Part shown: piece after piece, positions 12,664 through 24,165 of the stretch
Layout of the letters: every line of letters begins with the position of its first letter
Position numbering within the stretch: position 1 is the stretch's first letter
Assembly (NCBI GenBank): GCA_001414485.1
Contig: LLEY01000014.1
Coordinates: 1 to 64,000, forward strand
Direction: 5' to 3'
Source of the DNA: Calycina herbarum
Taxonomy: Eukaryota > Ascomycota > Leotiomycetes > Helotiales > Pezizellaceae
Length of the DNA stretch: 64,000 nucleotides
The notes under the pieces: model-generated
The model's database searches: none
Seen by the model: the letters and a program-made list of their open reading frames with translations, nothing else
Told to the model about the DNA's origin: nothing
Translations under genes and position numbers: made by a program

Positions 12664-13229
12664 CAGAGTATAATAATATATTAGTATCTAGTATACTTAG
12701 ACATAAGTGCTTAAGTGTATATAGACCTAAAAGTTAAGCTTAGTCAGAATACCACGTAACCTCGCGGTTCTGATATGTCTAGAGCACTCTAGAAACGCGT
12801 TAAGTTTTGTATATTAATTACATATACTTCCGCATGCGTATTCCGCTTACGGAAGTGGCGTTTTATAGCGTATACCGCATGCGTATTCCGCATACGTATA
12901 TACAAAGAGTCCTTTGTACACCGCATGCGTATTCCGCATACGTATATACAAAGAGTCCTTTGTACACCGCATACGTATTCCGTATACGTATATACAAAGA
13001 GTCCTTTGTACACCGCATACGTATTCCGAATGCGTATATACAAAGAGTCCTTTATACACATGTGTATATAACTAGGTCCTGGGATGTCTACCCAGGACAC
13101 ACACACATACATACACACACATACACACACATATATACACACACACATATACACACACACACATATACACATAATTTATACCCTTGACTTCTGCCTTCTG
13201 CCCTCTTACGTGACCATTTTAACACAGAG
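12664..13229 (+). repeat. Copia solo LTR F, opposite orientation, target duplication CAGAG
   Basis: The LTR is 12669-13224 (556 bp) with ends TATAATAATA and TTTTAACA on the plus strand. It is flanked by CAGAG at 12664-12668 and 13225-13229. It has four internal units and a long CA-rich tract at about 13100-13170. It retains many CA dinucleotides, so it is among the less mutated copies. Confidence 0.88.
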
Positions 13230-14249
13230 CGTACTAACTCTCCTCTTCTCTCTTTAGTTTAGTTTTCCTTAATATAAGATACTATTCTATAAGCACTTCC
13301 TTTAGTATATTTATAGAGGGCCGTTATATATACTAGTAGAACAAAGCGCTAGGTAGATTTATTACTACTATAATTAACTACGATTACTAAACCTAATACT
13401 TATCGAAATAACTTTTAGATCGAGAGTAAGAGATAAAGAGGTCGTTGTATCTTCTCTAACCTTAACTAAACACCGCGACGTAACAGACGTTTCTCTTCTT
13501 TATCCTTGAACTCAACGTGACATCGTGCTACAAGAGCGAGAAGGGAAGGCACGACTCTTTTCTCTCCTCGCTCTCTTTATACACGATTTCTTCTCGTTGA
13601 AAATAAATCGCGGAAAGTGACGACGGAGAGCCGCTACAATACAACTTGGCTCCAAGCGTCTTTTCTCTTAAGAGAGAGAACCCCCTGAACTGTCAAACGA
13701 TCTTAGGTGTTTCTTATAGTGGCGTCAGCAATTGAGTAGACCTTTCTTCGACGGGTCTATATTTTTCTACCACGGGAGGTTTGAAATCGTGGATTGATAG
13801 CACATATAAAAAGGGAAGCAGATATCGTCGAGTAATCATAAAAAAGATATACCTATCCTCTTCCAAGTTCCAAGGGACGGGAATGCTGGTTTGAGGAGTA
13901 AGCAGAGAAGACCAGGTTGTAATTCAAGAGAGTTTGTTATCTTTTTCAAGTCGGAAGTATATACCGGATATATATCTTCTTTCCCAAGGCCCCCTATAAA
14001 TTCTATTGGGTTCTTGTGGTTGATAGGTAGAAAAAGGTGCTCGAACATCCTTATCGGGGTGGTGGATCAAGGCTTCCCGAGTGTATGCCGAGATCGGAAA
14101 TATCCATTTTTGAACGAGATCCATTATTGAATAAGAACAGCCTTATTTCTTGAGATCGTTGCAATGGATACTTGACAAAACAACTCTTACATTCTCGATT
14201 TCCTCACTTTTGTACCAATAATCGTTCCACCTTTCGTCCTCTTTTCATC
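13230..14249. other. Boundary between transposon island and genes
   Basis: Base composition shifts from TA-dense repeat DNA to mixed sequence over about 13.25-13.7 kb. I see no gene; the short open frames at 13836-14130 have no recognisable content. The last part is the 5' region of the reductase that begins at 14250. Confidence 0.5.
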
Positions 14250-15320
14250 ATGTCACAACCACAGGTCGGATGGGTCGGTCTCGGTTCCATGGGATTAGGG
14301 ATGGCAAAGAATCTACAGAAATATCTAAAAGCGTCTTCGTCTCCTTCCTTACTTTACACAAACCGAACTATTTCTCGCGGAGAACCAGTGAAGGAACTTG
14401 GTGGTGTGCCAGTAGAAACAGTTTCCGAAGTAGCGAAAAAGAGCGACATAATCTTCTCTTGTGTAAGTAAACCCTTGAAGCTGTATTATCAAATTTTTAA
14501 CACCAATGCTAGGTAAGCAACGATGCAGTCCTCCAACAAACCACAGACGAGATCATCGCGTCGGGAAGCATAGGCGGAAAAATATACGTAGACTGCTCAA
14601 CAGTCCACCCCGACACTTGCGTCAAAATCGCAAAACAATTCTCAGAGGCTGGTGGAGAGTTCATTGCAGGTATGTTAAACTCCATACCCAAAAGTCTCAA
14701 TTAGCACAATCTCTAACATCCACATAGCACCAGTTTTTGGCGCCTCCCCCATGGCCGAAGCAGGAAAACTCATCTTCGTAGTCGCCGGCCCATCTACAGC
14801 AACAACCAAGATAGCACCCTACCTCAAGGACGTAATGGGTCGTTCAGTGATCTCCATGGGCGAAGAAGTCTCAAAATCCTCTCTCCTAAAAATCGCCGGG
14901 AACATCTGTGTCGTTTCTTTCATGGAAGTTCTCTCTGAAGCACATGTTTTCGCCGAGAAAACCGGTTTAGGCTCTACAATCTTAGAAACGATGGTTGGGG
15001 ATATGTTCGGACCAGTTTTGGAATCCTATTCTAAACGATTGACGACGGGAGCGTATGCACCGGAAGTCGGGGGTAAAGCTGGATTTGATGTCGCATTGGC
15101 GATGAAGGATGCGAGGCATGCGTTGAATTGTGCTGAGAAGGCGGGAACGAGGTTGGAGGTTAGTGAGGTTGCTTTGAAGCATATGGAAAAAGCGGAGCTA
15201 TTCGCGAAGGGAAATGGGGAGAGGGCTTTGGATAGTTCGAGTATGTATGGGTTTATTAGACAGGAGGCTGGGCTAGATTTCTATACCGATTTATGCAAGG
15301 AGAGGGATGGTAAGAAGTAA
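14250..15320 (+). CDS. 3-hydroxyisobutyrate dehydrogenase-like NAD(P)-dependent reductase
   Basis: Exons are 14250-14462, 14513-14669 and 14728-15320, giving 320 aa. The N-terminus has the Rossmann fingerprint GWVGLGSMGLGMAKNLQ (residues about 6-22), then DCSTVHPDT, the substrate-loop equivalent of DxSTxxP, and SSLLKIAGN, which holds the conserved catalytic Lys and Asn (KxxGN). The C-terminal helical domain is intact. Members of this beta-hydroxyacid dehydrogenase family oxidise 3-hydroxyisobutyrate in valine breakdown or reduce short aldehyde acids such as glyoxylate or succinic semialdehyde. The sequence does not decide which. The start is the ATG after CATC at 14250; the frame is open further upstream but without an ATG. 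No clear mitochondrial presequence is seen, so a cytosolic place is more likely. It converges on the P450 gene, with 190 bp between the two stop codons. Confidence 0.88.
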
Positions 15321-15510
15321 ACTTATATTTGTTGGAGTTTCCTGAATTGCTCCCTGTCTACACTTTAGAAATTGTGTAAAAAGATCTAGTATAATTAAAA
15401 CCATGATTCCAGAAGATTTATAACAACAATAAACTCTATGTATTGATTATCCTAAACCACCTCCACTATTAAGTACAAGTGCAGAAGGTGTCGGAGGAAA
15501 AAGCCCGAGT

Positions 15511-17367
15511 TTATCTAGCGACAGGCTTCAAAATCACTCTCAGCGGTTCATTCTTCACAAGCCCGATATACACTTTCTGATGATCACCCGCCCACCCTCT
15601 ACTCTCCTCACAAAGTTCCATGTCAAAATTCCAAACCATCTTTGCAAGAATTAGTTTCAGCTCCGTCAAGGCAAGTGCTTGGGCAATGCAGTTCCTGGGT
15701 CCAAACGAAAAGGGTTTAACAGCTCCTCTGTCATCATCCTCAAACTCTTCCGTTCCTGTCCATCTTTCAGGTATGAATTCCTCAGGGCGCCTGAAATTTG
15801 AGGGAAGGTGGCTGGCAGCTAATTGGGTAACCCCTACAACCGTATTTCCCGGGACAAATTTCTCTTCGATGACGCAACCCCGAGGTGGAGTGACGCGGGG
15901 CATACTTCCAGGCGTTGGTGGCATAATACGTAGACTTTCGTTGATGACAGCCGATAGATAAGGGAGGGAGCTGACATTCGAAATTGTGATTTCTGATTCG
16001 GATTTGAATTCTTGCCTGATCTCAAGGGTGAGCTTCTCAAGGACGGAAGGATTCATTAGGAGGTAATATGTAGTTCCGCTCAGTGCTGTTGTTGCGGTAT
16101 CCGTGCCTGCGATTAAAAGAAGACACGCGCTTTCGACAATCTCGTCAAAGTTCATCCCGTCTGGTGTATTATACTTTTCCTGGGCCGAGGACAGACTAAG
16201 GGTGTTAGTTAGAACGAGGACATGTCAGTTTTATTGAAGGAGCAGGGTATTACAAGACTGAACGAGCTGCGGATGACTCTAATATTTGGGAGACTTTTGC
16301 CTTGGTAAATTCTCGATGTTGGTTCTGTGCCTTCCTGAGTCTTGCCGGAGCAATATAGTGGAGAATCATATCTAATGGGGAGAATCTGTTTGTTATACCG
16401 AGAAGATGACTATCTTTGACGACACCTGGAAACAGTGCCGGCCAAAACTAGAATTTGTGAGTATCAACAAGCAAAGATAGAATACAGATCGACTTACATC
16501 AAACTTTGAGGTTTCCAAACAATTGAATGTTTCACCAAGCGTCAGATCTCCTACCAGGTCAAATACAACAAAGGCATACCATGGAACCATGTCTACAGGG
16601 TTTCCACAATTCGTATGCAACTTCGAAATGAGCAGATCAACATGCTTCATGATCATGGGCTCTTGTTGGTTTATAGTTTTCTGTGAGAATCCATACGATA
16701 GATTCCGTCTGGAATGGTCAGCACCCAAGTATAGATAGAAGGTAGAGCAAATCACCTCAACCGCCCATGTGTTTTCTCGTCCGGTTCAAAAATGATATCG
16801 TGGACTCCATTGACCGGACTAACCCAGACAGTTGGATCTTTCTTTAATTGTGCACGTCCTGGTGGTTTCCCGTATATTTCTTGCCACGCAGTTCCAGTTG
16901 TATACGTCAACTCGTTAGGGGATGCTACGGGTGATCTCGGAGTTATTATTGCCCTTTCTAGAAGTATGTTGGAGGAAAATGAGGAGGAAACAGGGTTATG
17001 AGAGGAGGAAGTCAGATTTATGAGGAGGGAATAGTGTCTCAATCCTCCTAAAACAACCTGAAAGAGGGAAAAATAACTTGGAGAATACCCACTTCGCACG
17101 ACAGGGCCATAGTGTTTGTGCATTTCGAGACAGCGATACGGTAACATTCCTATTATGCGGCTATATGCCCACGGCAAACCACTGATTGCCCATAATGGAG
17201 GTCCTGGGTAAGCTGAAAGTGGATGGAAATATAGTCTGTAGACTGCAACGGCGGAGAATGCAAGTATCGACTAGAGTCAACAATCAATATCTGTTCAAAG
17301 CAGGATCTAAGAGAAGAAAACCCACACAGCTTAAAACCGCGATAGAGTCGAACAGTGAAAGATTCAT
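15511..17367 (-). CDS. Cytochrome P450 monooxygenase
   Basis: Six exons (17367-17326, 17270-17093, 16924-16756, 16708-16498, 16447-16254, 16195-15511) give 492 aa. The N-terminus has a membrane anchor followed by YRLYFHPLSAYPGPP, which targets the ER membrane. The I-helix shows AGTDTATT, the K-helix ESLR (ExxR), then PERW, and the haem loop FSFGPRNCIA around the axial Cys. The loop differs from the FxxGxRxCxG consensus in its last Gly, which is Ala. The layout, including HGRLRRNLSYGFS, resembles fungal isotrichodermin C-15 hydroxylase-like (CYP65-type) enzymes, usually of secondary metabolism or detoxification. No synthase gene lies beside it, so the substrate is unknown. Two introns have GTGGGT donors and are my least certain joins, but the total remains in frame. 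Confidence 0.85.
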
Positions 17368-20300
17368 GGTGGCAAGATGGTGTGTGTTGAGATGCGAAAA
17401 CAAACTTTGCTGAGATCCTAGAGGGAGGCTTATCGTGAAGGGCGTACCGGTGGAAGAAAGTGTGGAAGCGTGTACACATAGGATGTGCATGGTTGCAGTC
17501 GTGCAACACATAAATTCCCCTCATTCGTGGTTATCAGCTACCCACGGTGACGCAATTGATCACGACTCGAGGTCAGTTGGGCCCCTCGTAGTATCGTGAG
17601 TCGCACCAAGTTTAGCTATACATGCTGTGAAGCTGTATCCTCTACGCCTCTCTGCCTCCGTTCGTCCCAAGTTCCTGGTCGGATTGAAGAACGAAGGCTT
17701 TGTTTATATTCTGGTGAATGGCTTTAGGGAAGCCAACATTAAAACCCAGACTTCAAGGGATTGGTCGCTCACTACCCGATACTGTCTTTGTTGCATATGA
17801 AATGCCAGACAATGCTCATTCCACCATGAACACATCTCGACATCAGGACCTTTCGTCATGAACTCAGCACTGCACACAAGACTTGGGACGATCTATTGTC
17901 CAACATTGCCGGATACTTGGATGTTTGTCGTACGGGTGGCAGGGTTGAGGTGCGAGTCGGTGGACCAGTTCACCAGGGATGAAACTAGGGGAGCATTTTA
18001 GCATTTTAGCATTTTATGACATTGGTTTACAGCGCCCTTGTCGTCGAGCGATGTTTTAAGAAAAGCGACTTGTAGGGCCAGTGGATAGGCGCTCTGCCGT
18101 GGTCGATACCCTCGCAAATTATCAACACAAACTCCATGGCCCGAACGAGAGCGAGAAATATTGTATGGACCTGGTGCCGGTAGACTGTTTCAATCAAAAA
18201 CTTGTTGGTGATGTTGATATTCACAGATGCTTCCTCCCCTGGAAAGCCAAGGAAAAACAAAAGCACAGCGTTCCCAGTTACCTTATCTCGCTTCAGACCA
18301 TCGTACTATGCTGCGACTTCATTTCAACTGGGGACAATTGTCACCAAGCTACTTGCTCTGTGCCGTGTCAAGCCAGTCAAGTCACCGAATGGCGACCTAA
18401 ACTTCAAGGAAAAGGATGGGGCTGTCATCCCCTACATTACACCCGAGCTCAGCTTTCTGACTGGAAGCACCCTAAATCAAGCACGGATAAGGTTTCCTCG
18501 TCGGGAGATGGATGCTGAAGGGATACGCGGATGGAGTTCGGGAAATCGGGAAATCGGAAAGGTTCTCCCAAGACAGTAAAACACAACTGAATAGAATTGC
18601 CCAAAGAAGGCATATTATGAGTACCACTAAACGCAGACTATCAAGACTATGCTCCTCTGATATCTCCTCCCAAAAAGTGTTGCAAGACTTTGGAAAATAA
18701 GGTAAGTACCCTGTCACAATCAGAACTGGATTCCTGGACTTGATCATCCCAGGTAATTTGTGAATAATCCTAGAGAACAATTGACAGCACCGGGCAGAAG
18801 ACAAGAGAAGGAACACATGTTTCTGTATCTTGCCATCACTGGAAATTATCAGACAGCAAAAGTCCACCAATATTTGTAGAGGGAGAATATTGAAGGATGC
18901 TCCTTGCAAAACAAGAACAACTCCCCAGCGGCCCCCAGCGGGGCGAAGAACAAACGAACACGGAAGTATCCAAGAACTTGGGTGTTTTGGCACTTGCCAG
19001 CTCTCAACATTCGCAGTTATGGTTGTTTTGGGTCCACCGAAGCCCATTCCGTGTCCGCGTTTCGAGTCGAAGAATCTGATGATTGGGCAAGCCTTTTGAT
19101 CAAATCTACCGCTGGTAGCCAATATTTGAGGAGGAAAGACGGAGTGAGAGGCAAGTCGTGTATTCAAATAGAGAATGGTAGTAATCGGGATAGTTGTGCG
19201 CGTCTTGTGTGGTCTCCCTTTCGTGGGCACTACTCGGTAGGATTGTTATGCCATCATCCGTTACCGCGGTACATTCATCGAATCACGATATGGGAGTATT
19301 TGAAGCTATCGGGGGAATGTATATCTCGTTCGTTTTGGCAGTAAATGAGGTATGGAATATGGGCTCCTTCGGTCGCAATTTCGACAGACATCGCGAGTGA
19401 ACTGTAAGCATCTACATGATTGGTTAGCGTGTCTTGGTACGAAAATTATCTGCAATCAGGTTAAGAAGCAAAAATGAATTGAGTGTGGTGGTATAGTGAG
19501 AGGTGGTGTGGAATTGGTTTTGGTGTTATCGATTGAACGAGGGTCCAATCCAGTAGGTAACCCCCGCTGCCGACTTCCCCCTCTCAATCTTCCAACCCTC
19601 AACACCACCAATTTCGCAAACCCACCAGCTACAGTATACGCCGTTCCACGGTTCGGAGTACCTCTAATATTTTACTTTATATGTTTCAAGACACTACATC
19701 TCTACAAGCTTCTTTGCAACGATTTCGTCACGAAATCTAGTCTCGATGGCAATGCTTTTCCAGTCATTCCAAGTCTCTCTCTTCAGCTGGTTGCTGTTTC
19801 TGTTGGTCAATTGTACAACTCAATTGCTTCGTTTTCAGTTCCTTCGTCAATGAACGAATGGTTCTTAAAAAGAACAGCGCGTTTACTGGTCACTTTTCTG
19901 TTTCCTCGGCCTGGTTATACACCTTCAAAACCTTTCGTCCCGAGGGCTGTCTGATGGTGTAATAGATATCCTATTGAACGCAGATTTTGGAGTTTCCTTC
20001 GTGCTACACGCATCTACTCCATGCAGTCAGAGCAGCACTGCTTCGGGCGTAACCTCAAGATCACTTCACCTCCGCAAAACGATAATTTTCTCGAGTTTGA
20101 CATATCAAAGTGGTATACGAGTTATACCTTCTACGGAGCTTTCATACTCTGGTTATTTGAAAACGATTTTATATAAAAAAAAACGTCGTCAAATTCTGTT
20201 AAGAGATGACTTTCAACCTTGTGGATCTTTGGAAATTCGGGCCCCTTATTGCATAAAGCAACCCGGTCATCAATACGAACCCCTCGAAAATTGAAGCTTA

Positions 20301-20592
20301 TTTCCCGTATAAAATCTCGCCAAGCAAGACTTATTCTCGGATTACTTCCGAGAGCTAATTATGTTCATGCGATTGGGAGAAAATTATCTAAAATCTGGGA
20401 TGATTGGATGATGAGATCCACAACATGGTCGATCCCCCGCCCCGATTTCCGAAATACGGATGGAAATTGTTCAGCACCCCTCTGTACCTATTAGACCTCT
20501 TCCGCCACGAAAGTATGTCTCTTTCTTCTTTGTCTATTCTATTGTTCTAGAAGCATTTTGAATTACTCGACAAGCTGAAGGAAACAAGCACG
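17368..20592. other. 3.2-kb gene-poor interval
   Basis: Several open frames occur (for example 18081-18518 plus, 18472-19230 minus, 19496-19954 plus), but none has a recognisable domain, a good start context or a coherent splice pattern. A short GCATTTTA triplet repeat lies at about 17993-18018. Parts may be decayed genes. Confidence 0.4.
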
Positions 20593-22327
20593 ATGCAGCA
20601 CATATCATATGTTTCGTTGTTGGCAGGCTTCTTGACTTCGGTCTACGCCGTTCCACACCCATTCAACGACCTGCAACAACGCAGTGCTGTGACGGACTGT
20701 CTACAAGCCAAAAAGGTTCCTTATTCGGTTAAAGGATCTTCCAATTGGGCGGCTCTGACAACACCATACAACCTTCGTCTTTCTTACCAGCCTGCCGTAG
20801 TCACCATCCCAGAAACGCCAGAGCAAGTCGAGTTCTCAGTGACTTGTGCCGCTGCCTCAAATCTCAAAGTTCAAGCCAAAGGTGGTGGGCATTCATATGC
20901 GAGTTTTTCAAGTGGTGGACAAGATGGTAGTGTAATTATTGATATGGAGAAATTCAGTTCAATCAGTGTAGACCAAAGTAAGTTACTAATAACCTCATTT
21001 GTCCAAACGTAGGCACTAACGCAATTCAAGCCACATTTGTTGCCAAGATAGGCTCTGGTCAGAGACTTGGAAACGTAGCTCTTGCCATTTACGATCAAGG
21101 CAAACGTGCCCTCCCACATGGCACTTGTTCAGGAGTCGGAATTGCCGGTCATGCTCTTCGTAGGTAATGGGGACACCGTTCTCCCACTTTCTTTCTCTTG
21201 AATCACTCCTGAATTATTCCTGAACCCTGGCATTTATCCTGTGCTGTATCCCGAGACATATTTTGATAGGCAATACGGATTACTGACTCCCCCATCTTCT
21301 AGACGGTGGTTACGGTTACGCCTCACGGAAATGGGGATTGACCCTCGATCACATTGTCGGTCTCGATGTAATTTTGGCAAACGGAACTCAAGTGCATACA
21401 ACTTCTACCTCCTACCCAGATCTCTTTTATGCTATGAGAGGAGCAGGAGACAGTTTTGGCATTGTCACGTATCTCTACTTAGCTACCGAAGCAGCACCAG
21501 CAACCGTGTTGTCTTTCAGCTCAGTTCTGTCAAGCAATATCAACAATATCAACACCCTCACGACTGGATTCCAAACTCTACAAAATTATACCCTAAACTC
21601 CGGCAAAATCACCGGGGATCTAGCGTTTGGAATTTACATCGACACCGATGGAACAATGAACCTTCAAGGCTGGTGTATAAGCTGTGCTCAAACAACACTC
21701 AGCACCATTATCACAGGTCTCGTTGCCGGCTTCAAGAATCCAAGAACCACAATCACAAGCTACAATTGGATAAATGCCCTCACCGCGATCTCTGCCCCAG
21801 CAGCTTTAACACAACCACTCGGAAGTGCCTACTCGTCCCATGATACTTTCTTCGCGAAATCCATAACCACACGAAACGCCATCCCTCTCACCGCCGCAGC
21901 CATCCGAGCCTATTTCAACACCATAATCGCAAACCAAGGTGAAGGACCATGGTTCAGCATCATTTCCCTCTACGGTGGACCATCCTCCGCGATCAACACC
22001 CCCTCATCATCCTCCTCCTCCTACAGCGATAGAGATTCCCTCTGGACGATCCAAAATTACGGATATTCAGCGAATTCACAACTACCTTACGACTCAGCGA
22101 TTTCCACGATCGTAAATGATCTTGAGAGTTCCATAACAAATGCCATGCCAAATGGAGGATTCGAGGCTTACTTAAATTACCTTGATCCAGAGTTAACTCC
22201 ACAAACTGCTGCTACGTTGTATTATGGAAAGGAGACTTACAATAAGTTGTTTCGTTTGAAGACGGTTTATGATCCTCTTTTTACGTTTTGGAATCCACAT
22301 GCTGTGGGGAACTCTGTTGCTCTGTAA
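20593..22327 (+). CDS. Secreted FAD-linked oxidase, BBE/glucooligosaccharide-oxidase type
   Basis: Exons 20593-20977, 21031-21159 and 21303-22327 give 512 aa. The start encodes a signal peptide (about 19 residues to VYA). The FAD-binding fold has [10 protein letters not shown], whose His is the usual 8-alpha-linked FAD attachment site, and [12 protein letters not shown], whose Cys is the usual 6-S-cysteinyl site, so both bicovalent links are predicted. [13 protein letters not shown] follows across the second intron. The C-terminus FWNPHAVG resembles the family's FxxPQxI end. Such secreted enzymes oxidise sugars or oligosaccharides and release hydrogen peroxide, or oxidise small metabolites. 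For intron 1 I chose the acceptor at 21030, preceded by a CACTAAC branch site. The alternative acceptor at 21012 would leave a 35-nt intron. Confidence 0.88.
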
Positions 22328-23330
22328 TTTTTGTTGCTCTGTAATTTGTTCTTGGAGGGGGATTTTGGTAATGAATATTATGACTGGTAGTTAATGATCT
22401 AGACTTTTGAATATAATCGTTAATTATATGGGGATGTACTTGGTGCCTGGTGAGATCTTGACTCTCTCTATATGTATTCACTTATTCACATTTCGGCGAA
22501 GGCACACCAGTACTTGCAAGTTATGGCACTATTCCCATATTCTGCCTACGATTCCATTGAAGTCGGTGTCTTCACTGGTGGTGAAGAGGATCGCGAGATT
22601 GGAGTTCTGGGATGAAGTTCGAGAGATGTCATTGGACATCGTTGAGCAATGTACCTCCTACTTCCAACAAAGGCCTAATTGCCTCATGCACTTCATACGA
22701 CTAGGCTTTCCGGGTCTAAAGATGTATCCTGTTATACAGGTGGAGATTTCCCTCAAAGGAGTAAGTCAAGACAGTCCTGTTTTTGTCTGAGAAGGAGCTA
22801 ACAGGTCAAAGTCTATCGAAAATTTCGACTTCGCCAGGGATATTGCAAAGGGCATTGCAGAATTGGTGGATGAATGGAAGGACGATAAGTATATCTCACA
22901 CTCCCAGACATGATAATTGTATTCACCTTACTAATGGACTCTCTTTAGGATTCAAGTTTATTTCACCCGCTTTAATAGTGGCTCCGGTTTGGGTGTTCTA
23001 CGAAACTTCTGAGTATGATCAGTCTGAGTGTCACAACTTCATTCCTCCATCCTGGCTTTTCGTCGGCCGGCGACGTGAAGTTTCACTCTTTCCCTTATCC
23101 TGAAACAATCTTGGAGGCTTTTACGCATTTTCTGGGGGTACCGAGACATTGAGAAAATCGGTCATTAGAGGACTGGAAGTTTTCCTTTCGCATAACGAGA
23201 CTGAGTACTTTGGCAATGCTGGCATTACTAGCAAACCAATAATCTGAGAAGCAAGAACTTCCAAACTATCTCGCAAACGTACTTTCTCATCAAGAATTTA
23301 GGAACGGGACAAAGAGATATAATATTATCA
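22328..23330 (+). pseudogene. Possible decayed gene, frame-broken fragments
   Basis: Protein-like stretches occur on the plus strand in changing frames: one at about 22490-22615 (ending in the VFTGGEEDREIG region), one at about 22610-22740 (MSLDIVEQCTSYFQQRPN region), and one at about 22810-22890 (FDFARDIAKGIAELVDEW). No start codon, splice plan or known domain ties them together. I read this as the remains of a gene of unknown kind; non-coding DNA is the alternative. Confidence 0.3.
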
Positions 23331-24165
23331 TTATCCCGCAATATCCTTCGTCATAAACACAGCCGATATCCACCATTTCTTCCCCGTAGAATCAACATCA
23401 AACCACGCCTCCTCAACAGTCTTATAAATCCTATATCCTCTCCTCTCATACCACTTCGGAATAGAATGCTTCGAGTAAAAGAAATTATTAGCACCTTTCC
23501 CTAAATCTCCCACTTCCACCTCACCCAAAAGAAAAACTCACAACCGGCATTTCCTTCCCCATAGCCCTAAACTTCTCCGTCCTCCCGGAATACTCCTCCG
23601 CCGCAGTGCACAAAACCAAAGCTGCCCTCCCCTTCCCCATCGCCAAATTCTCAATCTCATCCATCGCCAAGCTTCCTAATTTGAGACCTTGAGGGGCTAT
23701 GGAGATGTAGAAATTGGAGATTCGGAAGACGTTTTGGAGGTCGTCGGATAGTTTTCCCTTTGCGTCGGCGCCGTCGAGGTCTAGTGCTATGTGACCTATT
23801 GGGACAAAGGAGGAGGGGAGTTTGTTTTTTATATCGGGGATGGAGGTTTTGGGAGTGTTAGCGAGGGGAATGGATTGTTGGGGGTGGTTATGTGCGAGGG
23901 GGTTTGGGGGGATCGTGTAAGGACCCTTTTCTATTTTAGCTTTTTGTTTTTTTGGGCTGAAATTGGGGGATATATGAAAGGGAGAAAGACGAACGATCCA
24001 ATAAAGTGATTTATGTCCTTCTTTCTGTTGTTTACACCAGAGATCCCTGACATATTCTTCGTGCCATCCACAAGCGATGCGCTGAAGAATTAATCTTTCG
24101 ACATGGGTTTCGGATTGTAGATCCGATGGTATTAATTGGATTTGTGGTTGTGGTTTGACCGTCAT
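23331..24165 (-). CDS. GNAT-like acetyltransferase, frame break near the C-terminus
   Basis: A 214-codon frame starts at 24165 and reads to a stop at about 23522. The C-terminal 65 residues then continue in another frame to 23331. The order resembles an acyl-CoA N-acyltransferase fold: an N-terminal strand-helix region, VPIGHIALDLDG (beta 4), IAPQGLKLGSLAMDEIENLA (a Q/RxxGxG/A-like CoA loop), and a final IPKWYERRGYRIYK, typical of the last GNAT strand. The join lies near a T5/T4 run (23527-23536 on the plus strand). Either one base was gained or lost there, or a short weak intron of about 37 nt is removed. The middle holds an insert of about 50 residues rich in Lys, Pro and Asn. The substrate is unknown. 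Confidence 0.6.

Noticed and set aside
14172..14249. Upstream extension of the reductase reading frame
   Set aside because: The frame is open but contains no ATG before 14250; the earlier start is only a TTG codon.
18472..19230. A 252-codon minus-strand frame
   Set aside because: No domain, atypical composition and several frames of similar length on the other strand. I treat it as chance.
20978..21012. A 35-nt intron in the FAD oxidase gene
   Set aside because: It keeps the frame but is very short; the acceptor at 21030 has a good CACTAAC branch site and gives a more family-like protein.
15511..22327. A secondary-metabolite cluster made of the reductase, P450 and FAD oxidase
   Set aside because: No polyketide, peptide or terpene synthase, transporter or regulator is nearby, and the interval between P450 and oxidase is 3.2 kb without genes.
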